A DNA stretch of 64,000 nt from an uncultured Pseudoalteromonas sp. (GCA_947493455.1 CANLRB010000003.1:186001-250000), one strand, 5' to 3'. Shown: positions 26,631-36,105, counted from the first letter of the stretch. Program-made: numbers and translations. The notes: generated from the sequence alone by a model not told the origin.

Positions 26631-27524
26631 GTGAAAGTTCAAAAAGCAGTTTTACCAGTAGCAGGGCTAGGCACACGCATGTTGCCAGCCACCAAAGCAA
26701 TCCCAAAAGAAATGCTTCCATTGGTTGATAAGCCGTTAATCCAATATGTCGTGAAAGAAGCCGTAGAAGCTGGCATTAAAGAAATTGTGCTTGTAACACA
26801 CTCATCGAAAAACTCTATTGAAAATCACTTTGATACTAGTTTTGAATTAGAAGCAACGCTTGAAGCACGTGTTAAACGCAGTTTACTTGAAGAAGTACGC
26901 GCAATTGTGCCAAAAGATGTGACGATTATTTCAGTGCGCCAGGCACAACCGCTTGGACTCGGCCACGCAGTACTCTGTGCTCGACCTATTGTAGGTAACG
27001 AACCATTTGCGGTATTGTTGCCAGATGTCATTATCGATGAATACCACAGTGATTTGAAACATGACAACCTCGCTCAAATGATAGCGCGATTTGAACAAAA
27101 CCAGGTGAGCCAGATTATGGTTGAGCCGGTACCGCAAGAGCAAGTTAATCAATACGGCGTGGTTGATTTAAACGGTGAATCGATTGGCGAAGGCGAAAGC
27201 GGTAAAATTGAAGATATGGTAGAGAAGCCTCCTGTTGAAGCAGCGCCGAGTAATTTGGCAATCACAGGACGCTACGTATTGAGTGCAAAAACCTGGGATT
27301 TGTTAGAACTTACACCTCCTGGAGCTGGCGGTGAAATACAATTAACAGATGCACTGCATCAATTACGATTAATTGAATCACTTGAAGCGTATCACTTAAA
27401 AGGTAAATCGCACGACTGTGGGTCAAAACTCGGCTATATGATGGCCAATATTGAATACGCATTGAAGCACCCAGCCCTTGCTAACGACTTTAAGTTATTA
27501 CTTGATGAAGCATTAGCAGAGTAA
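26631..27524 (+). CDS. galU: UTP-glucose-1-phosphate uridylyltransferase (GalU)
   Basis: Makes UDP-glucose from UTP and glucose-1-phosphate and so feeds the polysaccharide genes that follow. The 297-residue protein matches E. coli GalU (302) throughout: [20 protein letters not shown] near the N-terminus, [24 protein letters not shown], the catalytic region [14 protein letters not shown], and GRYVLSA with [12 protein letters not shown]. The open frame extends to 26526, but those 35 residues are unlike any GalU; the GTG at 26631 with GGAA 6 nt upstream fits the family start. It is the first gene of a long plus-strand run and is separated from the next by 8 bp. Confidence 0.95.
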   Translation: MKVQKAVLPVAGLGTRMLPATKAIPKEMLPLVDKPLIQYVVKEAVEAGIKEIVLVTHSSKNSIENHFDTSFELEATLEARVKRSLLEEVRAIVPKDVTIISVRQAQPLGLGHAVLCARPIVGNEPFAVLLPDVIIDEYHSDLKHDNLAQMIARFEQNQVSQIMVEPVPQEQVNQYGVVDLNGESIGEGESGKIEDMVEKPPVEAAPSNLAITGRYVLSAKTWDLLELTPPGAGGEIQLTDALHQLRLIESLEAYHLKGKSHDCGSKLGYMMANIEYALKHPALANDFKLLLDEALAE

Positions 27525-27532
27525 CGCTTATA

Positions 27533-28540
27533 ATGGATAAGCCATTTTCAGAAACTGTCCAGACCACGACGTTGGGTGTTGCGATTGTAAATTATGCAAC
27601 ACCTGAACTGGTTATTGATTGTCTAAACTCAATTAAAAAAACATGTAGTCAGTTTGAACAGATACATGTAGTGGTAGTTGATAATTGCTCGCCAGACAAT
27701 TCGGTCGCACTAATTGATAACTTTATAACCCAAGAGGGAGTGACCAACTGGATTAAAGTAATATCAGCGGGCAAAAATGGTGGTTTTGCTTATGGCAATA
27801 ATGTCGCTCTTTCAGAGTTAACTCCACTTAACTGCGATTTTTACTGGTTATTGAATCCAGACACTATTGCACATGAAAATGCAGCCTACAGTCTCGTTGA
27901 ACACTTACAAAAGCATCAAAACGTAGGTATTACCGGTAGTAAGCAAGTTAATGCACACGGCGAACAGTTAAGCTCAGCGTTTAATTTTCCTTCACCACTT
28001 GGAGAATTATTAACGGGAGCAAAATTTGGATTTCTCGACAATCTATTACCCAATCGTATAGTGCCAGTCCAAAAACCAAAGAATGGACATAGCTACGATT
28101 GGCTGTCAGGTGCGTCATTAATGATAAAAAGCGAAGTCATTAATAAGTTGGATCATTTGGATGATGATTACTTTTTATATTATGAAGAAGTTGACTATTG
28201 TTTCCAAATTAAGCGTTTCGGGTACGATTTACATTATGTTGATGACAGCGTAATCACTCACTTTGTTGGTTCATCGACTGATATTCAAAATAAACAAAAG
28301 CCTGTTCCACTGTTTTGGTTTGAATCGCGCCGCCGCTTTTTTATTAAATCGTACGGTCGTTTTTGGGCGATTATTGCCGATATATTTCATTTTATTGGTT
28401 TGCTCATGTTTACTTTTAAGCGTGTTTTAAAGCGTGTTATTGGTAAAGGTGTAAACAAGAATCAAAGTAACGAATCCTTACCGCCTAAGTACATTTCAAC
28501 TTTTTTAAAGTCTTCAAGCTTTTTTAAAGGGACTCAATAA
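27533..28540 (+). CDS. GT2 family glycosyltransferase (rhamnosyltransferase-like)
   Basis: A 335-residue GT-A fold glycosyltransferase. The N-terminal nucleotide-sugar domain has VAIVNYATPELVIDCLNSI, VVVDNCSPDNSV, GGFAYGNNVAL and the metal-binding WLLNPDT (DxD-like). Further on, LSGASLMIKSEV and YYEEVDYCFQIKRFGYDLHYV are typical of the WcaA/rhamnosyltransferase-type GT2 proteins. The C-terminal 80 residues contain a hydrophobic stretch near 275-295 that may anchor it to the inner membrane. Given the dTDP-rhamnose genes further along, it could transfer rhamnose, but donor and acceptor cannot be read from sequence. Confidence 0.85.
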   Translation: MDKPFSETVQTTTLGVAIVNYATPELVIDCLNSIKKTCSQFEQIHVVVVDNCSPDNSVALIDNFITQEGVTNWIKVISAGKNGGFAYGNNVALSELTPLNCDFYWLLNPDTIAHENAAYSLVEHLQKHQNVGITGSKQVNAHGEQLSSAFNFPSPLGELLTGAKFGFLDNLLPNRIVPVQKPKNGHSYDWLSGASLMIKSEVINKLDHLDDDYFLYYEEVDYCFQIKRFGYDLHYVDDSVITHFVGSSTDIQNKQKPVPLFWFESRRRFFIKSYGRFWAIIADIFHFIGLLMFTFKRVLKRVIGKGVNKNQSNESLPPKYISTFLKSSSFFKGTQ

Positions 28541-28541
28541 G

Positions 28542-28916
28542 ATGGAATATCTGAAAGGGTCAGGGCATTTTGCCGTTGGGTTTGCTGTTGGCTTTATCAT
28601 AATGCTTATAGTACAACTAAAGTATAAACACAGTTTAAACGTACAAATGTACGCTCCTTTTTTGCCTTTTATTCTTGGCATTTGGTCGATGTTACCGTAT
28701 TTTTTTCTAAGTCCCCATTATTCTGCAAGTTGGCTTAATATTTTTGTATTTTACGACTTGGTCCATAGTAATGAGTATCTTGCGGTGTTGTTCGGCCGCA
28801 TTGTTTATGTAGCTGGTTTTTGTGGCATGTTATATAGCGTTATTGTGATACGCTATATTCGCTTGGTAAAGCATTGCAGGCGTTACGGTTGGCATAATGG
28901 AGCTAAACATGCCTGA
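28542..28916 (+). CDS. small membrane protein of unknown function (tandem paralogue 1)
   Basis: A 124-residue protein with three or four hydrophobic segments: about 8-25, 37-55 and 85-108. It starts KGSGHFAVGFAVGF and contains PFILGIWSMLPYFF, then FYDLVHSNEYLA. The next gene encodes a protein with the same order of elements, so the two look like diverged tandem duplicates. The GHF start, a G-x-W-x-x-(L/I)-P segment and a D-x-x-H motif recall membrane-bound putative hydrolases of the YdjM (DUF457) type, but the similarity is weak and I do not assign a function. It lies inside the EPS operon, 2 bp after the GT2 gene. Confidence 0.7.
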   Translation: MEYLKGSGHFAVGFAVGFIIMLIVQLKYKHSLNVQMYAPFLPFILGIWSMLPYFFLSPHYSASWLNIFVFYDLVHSNEYLAVLFGRIVYVAGFCGMLYSVIVIRYIRLVKHCRRYGWHNGAKHA

Positions 28917-29322
28917 TAAACATGTTTATTTTTCAATTGGCGCAACGCTTGGTAGTGGTATTGCGATGCTAATTGGCAAAAATCGCCATAAACTTCAGCA
29001 AACGAACGCGCTGATAAAATACGCTTGGCAAATTAACAAGCATTGGTTTTTATATTTTCCACTCATTATTGTGATATGTGGCTTATGGGGATTGATACCC
29101 GATATTTTGCACGCCTTAGACATACTCGATAAAGAGACCACGCGCTCCGTATACTTTAATGTGTTTTTTATGCATTCATGGCTTGAGCAAATAGAAGATA
29201 CACATTATGCCCTTGATCGCTTTTTAAATATAGCGGGCCAAGTCTTATTATTTTTTATTTGTATTGGTATTATGTTGACGTATGTTCATTTCATAAAACA
29301 AGCAATTAAGCGGAATAAATAG
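28909..29322 (+). CDS. small membrane protein of unknown function (tandem paralogue 2)
   Basis: A 137-residue membrane protein. I place the start at ATG 28909, where GGAG lies 6 nt upstream and the protein begins MPDKHVYFSIGATLG; an ATG at 28897 lacks a good ribosome site. It overlaps the previous gene by 8 bp. Elements shared with its neighbour are H-x-x-F-(A/S)-(V/I)-G near the N-terminus, PLIIVICGLWGLIPD, then DILHALD, and a hydrophobic C-terminal helix (about 105-125) ending in a basic tail. Conserved His and Asp residues (PDILH, MHS, DTHY) may form a metal site. The function is unknown; co-transcription suggests a role in EPS synthesis or modification. Confidence 0.7.
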   Translation: MPDKHVYFSIGATLGSGIAMLIGKNRHKLQQTNALIKYAWQINKHWFLYFPLIIVICGLWGLIPDILHALDILDKETTRSVYFNVFFMHSWLEQIEDTHYALDRFLNIAGQVLLFFICIGIMLTYVHFIKQAIKRNK

Positions 29323-29323
29323 A

Positions 29324-30316
29324 ATGAGCAGTGATTTACTTAATAAAGTGGGTATTGTGGTAATTGGCCGCAATGAAGGAGAACGCTTAGAGCGTTGCCT
29401 AACGTCTTTAAAGCAACATGTATCACGCACTGTTTATGTAGATTCAGGATCAACTGATAATAGTGTTTCATTTGCAAAGCACATTGGCTGTGCTGTGGTG
29501 GAACTTGATATGTCGATTCCATTTACTGCCGCCCGAGCGCGTAACGCTGGTGTTGAACTGTTAGCTAGAGATGATTCAATTGAATACATTCAATTTGTTG
29601 ACGGCGACTGTGAAATGGAACCCAATTGGCTCGATTGTGCAGTCAATCACTTAGAAAGTAACACAGAGGTTGCTTGTGTAGCAGGGGTTTTGCAAGAGAA
29701 ACATAAAGACCGTTCAATATATAACTTACTCTGCGCAATGGAATGGAATACGCCGACAGGTATAGTTAACACAACAGGTGGAATATTTATGTGCAGAGCA
29801 AATATTTTTCATCAAGTCGGTGGCTTTAATGATTCTTTAATCTGTGGCGAAGAACCTGATTTATGTTTTCGTATCAGAGAAATAGGATTTAAAATAGGAA
29901 AGATTCAGAATTCTATGGCATTTCATGATGCGAATATGCTTCATTTTAAACAATGGTGGCTTCGGACTAAACGAAGCGGTTTCGCTTATGCTTCAGCCGC
30001 GCAGCTTAGAAACAAAAGTCTTCTGGTCTGCGATAAAGTTTTGAATATTTTGTTGTGGGGAATTATATCACCGTTACTGATCGTTCTCGCAAATCTATTG
30101 TTCCCACTTTATGGTTTATACATACTTGCGGTGTACCCGATACAAATCATACGAATTTTTCTAAACTTAAAGCGTCAAAGGAAAGAAAGTAAAAAGGAAT
30201 TATTTATTTATGCTTGCTTTTTAGTCCTTGGGAAACTCCCTGAGTCAACCGGTGTTTTAAGCTTTATTCTTCAAAATTATACACAAAAAAAAGTTAAAAT
30301 CTTGGAATATAAATAA
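29324..30316 (+). CDS. GT2 family glycosyltransferase with C-terminal membrane segments
   Basis: A 330-residue GT-A glycosyltransferase. Motifs are VGIVVIGRNEGERLERCL, VYVDSGSTDNSV, FVDGDCEM (the DxD metal site), VAGVLQEKH, NTTGGIFMCRA and GEEPDLCFRIREIG. Residues about 240-275 hold one or two membrane helices. The architecture resembles sugar transferases that work on lipid-linked intermediates at the inner membrane. It follows the small membrane protein by 1 bp and precedes the acyltransferase by 1 bp, so the genes are tightly packed. The donor sugar is not predictable. Confidence 0.85.
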   Translation: MSSDLLNKVGIVVIGRNEGERLERCLTSLKQHVSRTVYVDSGSTDNSVSFAKHIGCAVVELDMSIPFTAARARNAGVELLARDDSIEYIQFVDGDCEMEPNWLDCAVNHLESNTEVACVAGVLQEKHKDRSIYNLLCAMEWNTPTGIVNTTGGIFMCRANIFHQVGGFNDSLICGEEPDLCFRIREIGFKIGKIQNSMAFHDANMLHFKQWWLRTKRSGFAYASAAQLRNKSLLVCDKVLNILLWGIISPLLIVLANLLFPLYGLYILAVYPIQIIRIFLNLKRQRKESKKELFIYACFLVLGKLPESTGVLSFILQNYTQKKVKILEYK

Positions 30317-30317
30317 C

Positions 30318-31307
30318 GTGACTCGAATAAATGAACTCAATGGGTGGCGAGCGATAAGTATACTTTTAGTATTGGCGGCTCATTTGTTACCTCTGGGACC
30401 GAAGGTCTTTCGTTTAAATGAAACTGCGGGAATAATGGGGATGGCCTTGTTTTTTATTTTATCAGGCTTTTTAATTACCTCATTTTTATTGTTTAACAAA
30501 AGCATTAAGACGTTTTTAATTAGACGAGCTGCTCGCATTGTTCCGTTATCGTGGCTATTTCTAATAATCGTATATTTGTTTTCTTCAGTTCCTATTGGAC
30601 AATTAACATCTCACTTCCTCTTCTATGGAAATTTGTCACTAGACCTTATTCCCGGAACTAGTCATTTTTGGAGTTTGTGCTTAGAGATGCAATTTTATTT
30701 AGGCATTGCGTTGTTAATTTGTTTTTTTAAAGATAAAACGTTTTTCATAATTCCAATTTTGTGTATCGCAATTACACTAAACAGCGCCTTCGCGGGTACT
30801 ATTGTCAATATTCAAACTCATTACAGAGCCGATGAGATATTAGCAGGCTGTGTACTAGCTCTTATTTATCATGGATTTTATAATGAAAAATTTAAGACTT
30901 TTTTTTCAAGAATTAATCCAATCTATGTACTGCCTTTCTTCATTTTATCTTGTATGCCATATAGTGATTGGTTCAATTATCTAAGACCATATCTAACTGC
31001 AATTCTGGTTGGTAGCTCAATACTAAATAAAAATACAAATTTAAAAGTAATACTATGTAATAAATATTTCGAATATATCGCTACTGTATCTTTTGCTTTA
31101 TATGTGATCCATGGTGGCTTAGTCCATACTTGGCTCGGTACTGGAGATATACTCGAAAAGTATATTAAACGACCTATTTTGTTTTTGGTTACATTTGCCT
31201 TAGCGCATTGGTCAACATATAAATTTGAGATTCCAATCTCTAAATGGGCTCGCCGGTATGAAAGCAGCTTAAACAAGGAAAATATTAAAGGTACTCAAGT
31301 TGGATAA
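30318..31307 (+). CDS. acyltransferase 3 family membrane protein
   Basis: A 329-residue polytopic protein of the acyltransferase 3 (OafA/NodX/ExoZ) family, which O-acetylates surface sugars. The N-terminus INELNGWRAISILLVLAAHLLP contains the conserved R-A-x-x-x-x-x-V-x-x-x-H pattern, followed by MALFFILSGFLITSFLL. About ten membrane segments follow, with HFWSLCLEMQFYLG as the typical W-S-x-x-x-E-x-x-F/Y motif. It starts at GTG 30318, one base after the previous stop. There is no SGNH domain, unlike the acyltransferase at 43.6 kb. The sequence is visibly A/T-richer than galU or the cys genes, as often seen in variable polysaccharide loci. Confidence 0.88.
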   Translation: MTRINELNGWRAISILLVLAAHLLPLGPKVFRLNETAGIMGMALFFILSGFLITSFLLFNKSIKTFLIRRAARIVPLSWLFLIIVYLFSSVPIGQLTSHFLFYGNLSLDLIPGTSHFWSLCLEMQFYLGIALLICFFKDKTFFIIPILCIAITLNSAFAGTIVNIQTHYRADEILAGCVLALIYHGFYNEKFKTFFSRINPIYVLPFFILSCMPYSDWFNYLRPYLTAILVGSSILNKNTNLKVILCNKYFEYIATVSFALYVIHGGLVHTWLGTGDILEKYIKRPILFLVTFALAHWSTYKFEIPISKWARRYESSLNKENIKGTQVG

Positions 31308-32268
31308 ACAGTATTTAATTATCTCTCCGTGTCGCAATGAACAAGATTTTATGCGTAAAACACTCGACAGTGTGGTATCACAAACTGTATTACCGGCGAA
31401 GTGGATTATTGTTGATGATGGTTCGACTGACGATACCCCTGGAATTTTGGCTGAATATGCAAAAAAATACGACTTTATTGAAATAGTGACACGCGATAAC
31501 CGTGGTCATCGTAGTGTCGGTCCAGGTGTAGTTGATGCCTTTTATGAAGGATATCGCACTACGTCAATTGATGATTACGAATTCATTTGCAAACTTGATT
31601 TAGACCTAATATTACCAGCACAATATTTTGAGCTAATGATAAAAGAAATGAATGAACGCCCAAGGCTTGGTACGTTTAGTGGTAAGGCATATTATTATAC
31701 AAATAAAGGCGCAGATTTAGTGAGTGAAGGCTGTGGTGATGAATCTTCAATTGGCGCAACAAAATTTTATCGTGTAACGTGTTTTAAGCAAATTGGTGGT
31801 TTTGTTCGTCAAGTGATGTGGGATGGCATTGATAGCCATCGTTGTCGGTTATTAGGTTGGATTTCACAGAGTAGAGATGACGAAGCAACGAGGTTTGTGC
31901 ATTTGCGACCTATGGGGTCGAGCCAAAAAGGAATTTATACGGGACGTAAACGTCATGGCTTTGGTCAGTATTTTATGGGAACTGGTTGGACGTATTTTTT
32001 AGCAACCGTTGTTTATCGATTAGCAAAACGCCCATTTGTTTTTGGCGCATTAGCAACATTGTGGGGCTATATCGAAAGTGCATTAAAAGGTGTAGAACGT
32101 TTAAATGATCCAAAAATGGTTGCTTTTATGCGTAATTATCAATGGCAGTGCTTAACTAAAGGCAAAGCAAAAGCGACTGAAATAGCAAATAAAACAGGGA
32201 GCGAACGATGGCAACCTGCTGAAAGTGTTTATGATATTCCTGCTCAAAGCGATAATGTCGGCCAATAA
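31300..32268 (+). CDS. GT2 family glycosyltransferase
   Basis: A 322-residue GT-A glycosyltransferase starting at TTG 31300, with AAAGG 8 nt upstream; no ATG is available near the conserved start YLIISPCRNEQDFMRKTLDS. Motifs are WIIVDDGSTDDT, NRGHRSVGPGVVDAFY, CKLDLDLILP (DxD) and a C-terminal GRKRHGFGQYFMGTGW. It overlaps the acyltransferase by 8 bp and the next gene by 1 bp. The family occurs widely in marine EPS loci, but its sugar specificity is not known. Confidence 0.85.
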   Translation: MDKQYLIISPCRNEQDFMRKTLDSVVSQTVLPAKWIIVDDGSTDDTPGILAEYAKKYDFIEIVTRDNRGHRSVGPGVVDAFYEGYRTTSIDDYEFICKLDLDLILPAQYFELMIKEMNERPRLGTFSGKAYYYTNKGADLVSEGCGDESSIGATKFYRVTCFKQIGGFVRQVMWDGIDSHRCRLLGWISQSRDDEATRFVHLRPMGSSQKGIYTGRKRHGFGQYFMGTGWTYFLATVVYRLAKRPFVFGALATLWGYIESALKGVERLNDPKMVAFMRNYQWQCLTKGKAKATEIANKTGSERWQPAESVYDIPAQSDNVGQ

Positions 32269-33476
32269 TGAAAACCCGCATTTTATATTTGGCACCTGAA
32301 GTGCCAGCACTATCAGCAACATTTGTATATAACGAAATCTTACAGTTAAAGTCACTTGGTTACTCTGTAGTGACGGTGTCTGTGCACCCAGCTGAGGCCA
32401 AGGTGACTGATGATATAAGCACTCAAATAGGTAATGTGTCGATATTATACAGAACGCCGTTCTATCGACGAATTGCTGCTTCAGTCAAAATGCTCTTTAA
32501 ACAACCGTTTAGATTTATCGGTGCTTTAAGGCAACTAATTAGCGATATGCACACACTAAAAATAAACAGAGTTAGTGTTGGCCAATTGTATCGTTTTATT
32601 AGCGCCGCGGACCTTGCACTAATTGTAGAAAAATATAATATTCAACACATTCACGTTCATTTTGCACATGTACCAACCGATATCGCAATGTATGCGTCGA
32701 AAATGACTGGGGTCGGTTACAGCGTGACATCCCACGCAAATGACATTTTTGAACGTGGATATTTACTGAAGGAAAAAATAGCGCGTTCAAAATTTTTCGC
32801 TACGATATCTGATTACAATATGCGTTATTTAGAGCAATTTGACGAACATAATAAAGTTCGAGTAGTAAGATGCGGAGTTGATGAAAGCAAGTTTCAGTCG
32901 CGTAAAAAAGAAAAAAGCAATGGCTATACCATTGTGTTGGGAGTAGTCGGTCGCTTGGTAGAGAAAAAAGGCTTGCACATCCTATTAGAAGCGGCGGCGA
33001 AACTTCCCAATAATGACATTTTAATTGAAATTATAGGTGATGGGCCTGAGCTTTCGCGTTTAACAGAAATAGTCGAACGTCATGGCTTAAATGATAGAGT
33101 TCATTTATTAGGTAAAAAGCCACATAACGAAGTTGCAAGGTGGCTTCAGCAAATAGATTTTTTTGTATTGCCATGTGTTCAAGATAAAAATGGTGACCAA
33201 GACGGTATTCCAGTTTCATTGATGGAAGCAATGTTAATTGGTATTCCAGTGATTTCAACAGAGCTTTCAGGCATCCCTGAACTTGTCATCGATCAGAAAA
33301 CAGGCTATTTAGCCAAAACTAATGATACTGAATCTTTGGTTAAAACACTCGAAACTGCGTTAGGAAGCGAGGAAGAAAAAAAGATTGCTATCGTCAATAA
33401 TGCAAGAAAACATGTACTCTCATATTTTTCACAAAAGAAAAATGCACAGTATTTAGGTAATTTAATTGATGAGTAA
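32268..33476 (+). CDS. GT4 family glycosyltransferase
   Basis: A 402-residue GT-B fold enzyme. The N-terminal acceptor domain begins ILYLAPEVPALSATFVYNEI and includes HIHVHFAHVPTDIAMYAS and VTSHANDIF. The C-terminal nucleotide-sugar domain has VVGRLVEKKGLHILLEA, the IIGDGPE loop, VHLLGKKPHNEV and the E-x7-E signature PVSLMEAMLIGIPVISTE. This is the retaining GT4 (RfaG/WcaL-like) family; such enzymes add one sugar to the lipid-linked repeat unit. It overlaps genes on both sides (TAATG with the GT2, a few bases with the WecG-like gene). Confidence 0.9.
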   Translation: MKTRILYLAPEVPALSATFVYNEILQLKSLGYSVVTVSVHPAEAKVTDDISTQIGNVSILYRTPFYRRIAASVKMLFKQPFRFIGALRQLISDMHTLKINRVSVGQLYRFISAADLALIVEKYNIQHIHVHFAHVPTDIAMYASKMTGVGYSVTSHANDIFERGYLLKEKIARSKFFATISDYNMRYLEQFDEHNKVRVVRCGVDESKFQSRKKEKSNGYTIVLGVVGRLVEKKGLHILLEAAAKLPNNDILIEIIGDGPELSRLTEIVERHGLNDRVHLLGKKPHNEVARWLQQIDFFVLPCVQDKNGDQDGIPVSLMEAMLIGIPVISTELSGIPELVIDQKTGYLAKTNDTESLVKTLETALGSEEEKKIAIVNNARKHVLSYFSQKKNAQYLGNLIDE

Positions 33477-34200
33477 GATTAAAACAAAACTTTTTGATTT
33501 AGACAATTGCACATTACCTCAGGCAATAGAAAAAGTGTCTCAGTTGTCTTGTTGCAATTCATGTAACTATGTCGTAACACCGAATATAGATCATTTATCA
33601 CGTCTTGTTGACTCAAAACATAGAGAGTTACTCTTACCAATTTATAAGAATGCAGCATTAAATTTGGTTGACAGTCGAATATTTGAGAAACTCTTAAAGT
33701 TTCGTGGCTACAACGTTACAGAAGTCATACCTGGTTCTACGTTAACGCTTGAACTGTTTGATAATCAAATGACATTCACAGATAAGATTATGATTGTTGG
33801 CGCTTCAGGTAGCGTAATCACACGTGTTAGACAAAAGTACAAACACTTAGATATTGCACATTATAATCCACCAATGGGTTTTATTAATTCTACTAATGAG
33901 GTAGATAAAACACTTACCGAAATTGAACGAGTCAAACCAAACTACTTATTCTTAGCTGTAGGCTCGCCCAGACAAGAGTTACTGGCTCAACGTATTCAGG
34001 AATCAAACGTGATGACTGGCGTTATTTTGTGTGTTGGAGCATCAATTTTATTTTTAGTTGGAGAAGAAAAAAGGGCACCAAACGTTTTTCAAAACTTACA
34101 CCTTGAATGGCTATATCGACTGCTCCAAAATCCTAAACGATTAATGAAGCGATATTTTGGGAATTTTCTTACACTACCAAGAATATTTAAGGCTATTTAA
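33469..34200 (+). CDS. WecG/TagA/CpsF (GT26) family glycosyltransferase
   Basis: A 243-residue protein of GT26 (WecG/TagA/CpsF), which transfers an N-acetylmannosaminyl, glucosyl or related residue to an undecaprenyl-linked primer. Recognisable blocks are YVVTPNIDHLSRLV, the region ALNLVDSRIFEKLLKFRG, IPGSTLTLELF, IMIVGASGSV, NYLFLAVGSPRQELLAQRI and GVILCVGASILFLVGEEKRAPNVFQ with LEWLYRLLQNPKRLMKRYF. A TTG at 33466 is also in frame, but ATG 33469 is preferred. It overlaps the GT4 gene by 8 bp. It may add the second sugar after the WcaJ-type enzyme. Confidence 0.9.
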   Translation: MSKIKTKLFDLDNCTLPQAIEKVSQLSCCNSCNYVVTPNIDHLSRLVDSKHRELLLPIYKNAALNLVDSRIFEKLLKFRGYNVTEVIPGSTLTLELFDNQMTFTDKIMIVGASGSVITRVRQKYKHLDIAHYNPPMGFINSTNEVDKTLTEIERVKPNYLFLAVGSPRQELLAQRIQESNVMTGVILCVGASILFLVGEEKRAPNVFQNLHLEWLYRLLQNPKRLMKRYFGNFLTLPRIFKAI

Positions 34201-34201
34201 T

Positions 34202-34804
34202 ATGTTGAGAAGACTAATAAAAAATTTAGCTTACAAAAACTATCGGTATAAAAACTTGTACCTGAAGCTTTGTAAACCGTCACCAGAGATGTATGCTGAG
34301 TATTTAAAACATCACAATATTTTTTACTCGATTGGAAAAGACTGTTACATCTTGCCATGCGCAAATATTACGGATCCTGCGTACGTAAAAATGGGTAACA
34401 ACGTTATGTTGAGTTCATGTACCTTACTCGGCCATGACGGTTCGATTCGCATGCTAAATATTGCTTATGGAAAAAAGTTGGATCGCGTTGGAAAAATAGA
34501 AATTGGTAACAATGTGTTTATTGGACATGGAGCTATTATCATGCCAGATGTAACAATCGGCTCAAATGTCATAATAGGGGCAGGTAGTTTAGTTACTAAA
34601 GATGTTGAAGATGGCTCTATCGTAGGTGGTATTCCCGCAAAAAAAATTTCGACCACTGTTGCTTTCTTAGAAAAACTTGAAGTATATACACATTCTCTTC
34701 CATGGAGTGAAATTATAGCTAATAGAGAAGGTGCATATGACCCAAGTATCGAACCTCAGCTTGTAGCAGCCCGCGTAAAATATTTTTACGGTGAGCGCTT
34801 ATAA
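34202..34804 (+). CDS. left-handed beta-helix (hexapeptide) acyltransferase
   Basis: A 200-residue acetyltransferase-like protein. After an N-terminal basic helical region (LRRLIKNLAYKNYRYKN), hexapeptide repeats of the [LIV]-G-x-x-x-x type begin near residue 55 (VKMGNNVMLSSC) and continue through IEIGNNVFIGHGAIIMPDV and IGSNVIIGAGSLVTKDV to the family ending VGGIPAKKI. It probably O-acetylates a sugar, using acetyl-CoA. The frame is open back to 34157 within the previous gene, but ATG 34202 follows that gene's stop directly and gives the natural start. It shares a TAATG junction with the polymerase gene. Confidence 0.88.
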   Translation: MLRRLIKNLAYKNYRYKNLYLKLCKPSPEMYAEYLKHHNIFYSIGKDCYILPCANITDPAYVKMGNNVMLSSCTLLGHDGSIRMLNIAYGKKLDRVGKIEIGNNVFIGHGAIIMPDVTIGSNVIIGAGSLVTKDVEDGSIVGGIPAKKISTTVAFLEKLEVYTHSLPWSEIIANREGAYDPSIEPQLVAARVKYFYGERL

Positions 34805-36105
34805 TGCCCAATTTTTTTGCATACTTTATGTTATGCTTCTGGCCGTTAATCGGAGTTTGGTTATATAAACGGTTCGACACAATTACAGCAACATTTTGGA
34901 CGATTGTTGGCGGTTATCTGTTTTTACCTGTGAAAACAGAAATTGATTTTCCAATGATCCCTGCGTTTGATAAAGAGTCAATACCTGCAATCACAGCATT
35001 CATATGTATATTTCTAGTAAAGAAGAAGTATATAACATTACTGCCAAAGCAAAAAATAGCTAAATGTTTTGTAATTCTAATATCACTTACGCCGTTTTTT
35101 ACTGTAGTGAATAATAGCGAGGAGGTATTTAACGGATTATACATGATACAGGGAATGTCATTATATGATTCGATTTCTGTGATTATGCGTCAATATATTT
35201 TACTTCTACCTTTTATTATCGCGACACAAATTGTTAAAAGTGAAAATGATTTACTTAAACTGACAAAGCTGTTTGTTATTTCAGGGTTAATATATTCACT
35301 GATTATACTGTGGGAAGTAAAAATGAGCCCACAATTGCATACAGACATCTACGGTTTTTTCCCACATAGTTTTATACAGCAAGTTAGATATGACGGTTAT
35401 CGGCCTATGGGGTTCTTAGGGCATGGACTCGTCGTTGGCATTTATATGATGGTTTGTTTTGCATTGACATGTGCACTTTGGAAAAAAAATGAGCGTGTTA
35501 TAAAAAGTGTACCTACTAGTTTTATTATGTTTTATTTGTTGTTTATATTATTAATTTGTAAAGCTACAGCTGCATTTTTGCTTGGTGTTGTGATCCTTTT
35601 ACTTGTTTTTTTAAACCAAATTAAACTTCAAAAATTTATTATTATTAGTTCCTTAACACTAATTTTACTTTACCCAACCATGTGCCTACTTAATATTTTC
35701 CCCCATAACGAACTCATAGACTTTTTTATGTCCTTTGACCCAGCGCGTGCCCAGTCGCTAGATTTTCGCTTTTTTCATGAATCACTATTAATTGAACATG
35801 CTCAAATAAAGTTTTGGCATGGATGGGGAAGCTGGGGTAGAAATCGTTTAGCAGAAAGTGTGACAGATAGCTATTGGATTATTGTTTTTGGCCAATATGG
35901 TGCAATAGGGTTCTATTCTATTTTTGGTCTAGCCTGTTACAGTATTCTGGCATCAATTCATAAAAATAAATCGAATTTTGTATCTGCAATCATTATTACA
36001 ATGTGTTTTTTAATGATTGATCAATTAGTCAATTCATCAGTTTCAACGTGGGTTTGGTTATTGTTTGGTTCCGTACTTTTTTCGCCGGTTTTACAAAAAA
36101 GGTAA
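34804..36105 (+). CDS. Wzy-like polysaccharide polymerase
   Basis: A 433-residue protein with about eleven to twelve membrane segments and a large periplasmic loop (about 175-215) followed by another near 300-345. These are the topology and position in the operon expected for Wzy, which joins lipid-linked repeat units in the periplasm. Sequence is poorly conserved, as usual for Wzy; supportive segments are RPMGFLGHGLVVGIYM and the second loop HGWGSWGRNRLAESVTDSYWI. It starts at the TAATG junction with the acyltransferase and is followed by a flippase, a common Wzy-Wzx pair. Confidence 0.75.
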   Translation: MPNFFAYFMLCFWPLIGVWLYKRFDTITATFWTIVGGYLFLPVKTEIDFPMIPAFDKESIPAITAFICIFLVKKKYITLLPKQKIAKCFVILISLTPFFTVVNNSEEVFNGLYMIQGMSLYDSISVIMRQYILLLPFIIATQIVKSENDLLKLTKLFVISGLIYSLIILWEVKMSPQLHTDIYGFFPHSFIQQVRYDGYRPMGFLGHGLVVGIYMMVCFALTCALWKKNERVIKSVPTSFIMFYLLFILLICKATAAFLLGVVILLLVFLNQIKLQKFIIISSLTLILLYPTMCLLNIFPHNELIDFFMSFDPARAQSLDFRFFHESLLIEHAQIKFWHGWGSWGRNRLAESVTDSYWIIVFGQYGAIGFYSIFGLACYSILASIHKNKSNFVSAIIITMCFLMIDQLVNSSVSTWVWLLFGSVLFSPVLQKR

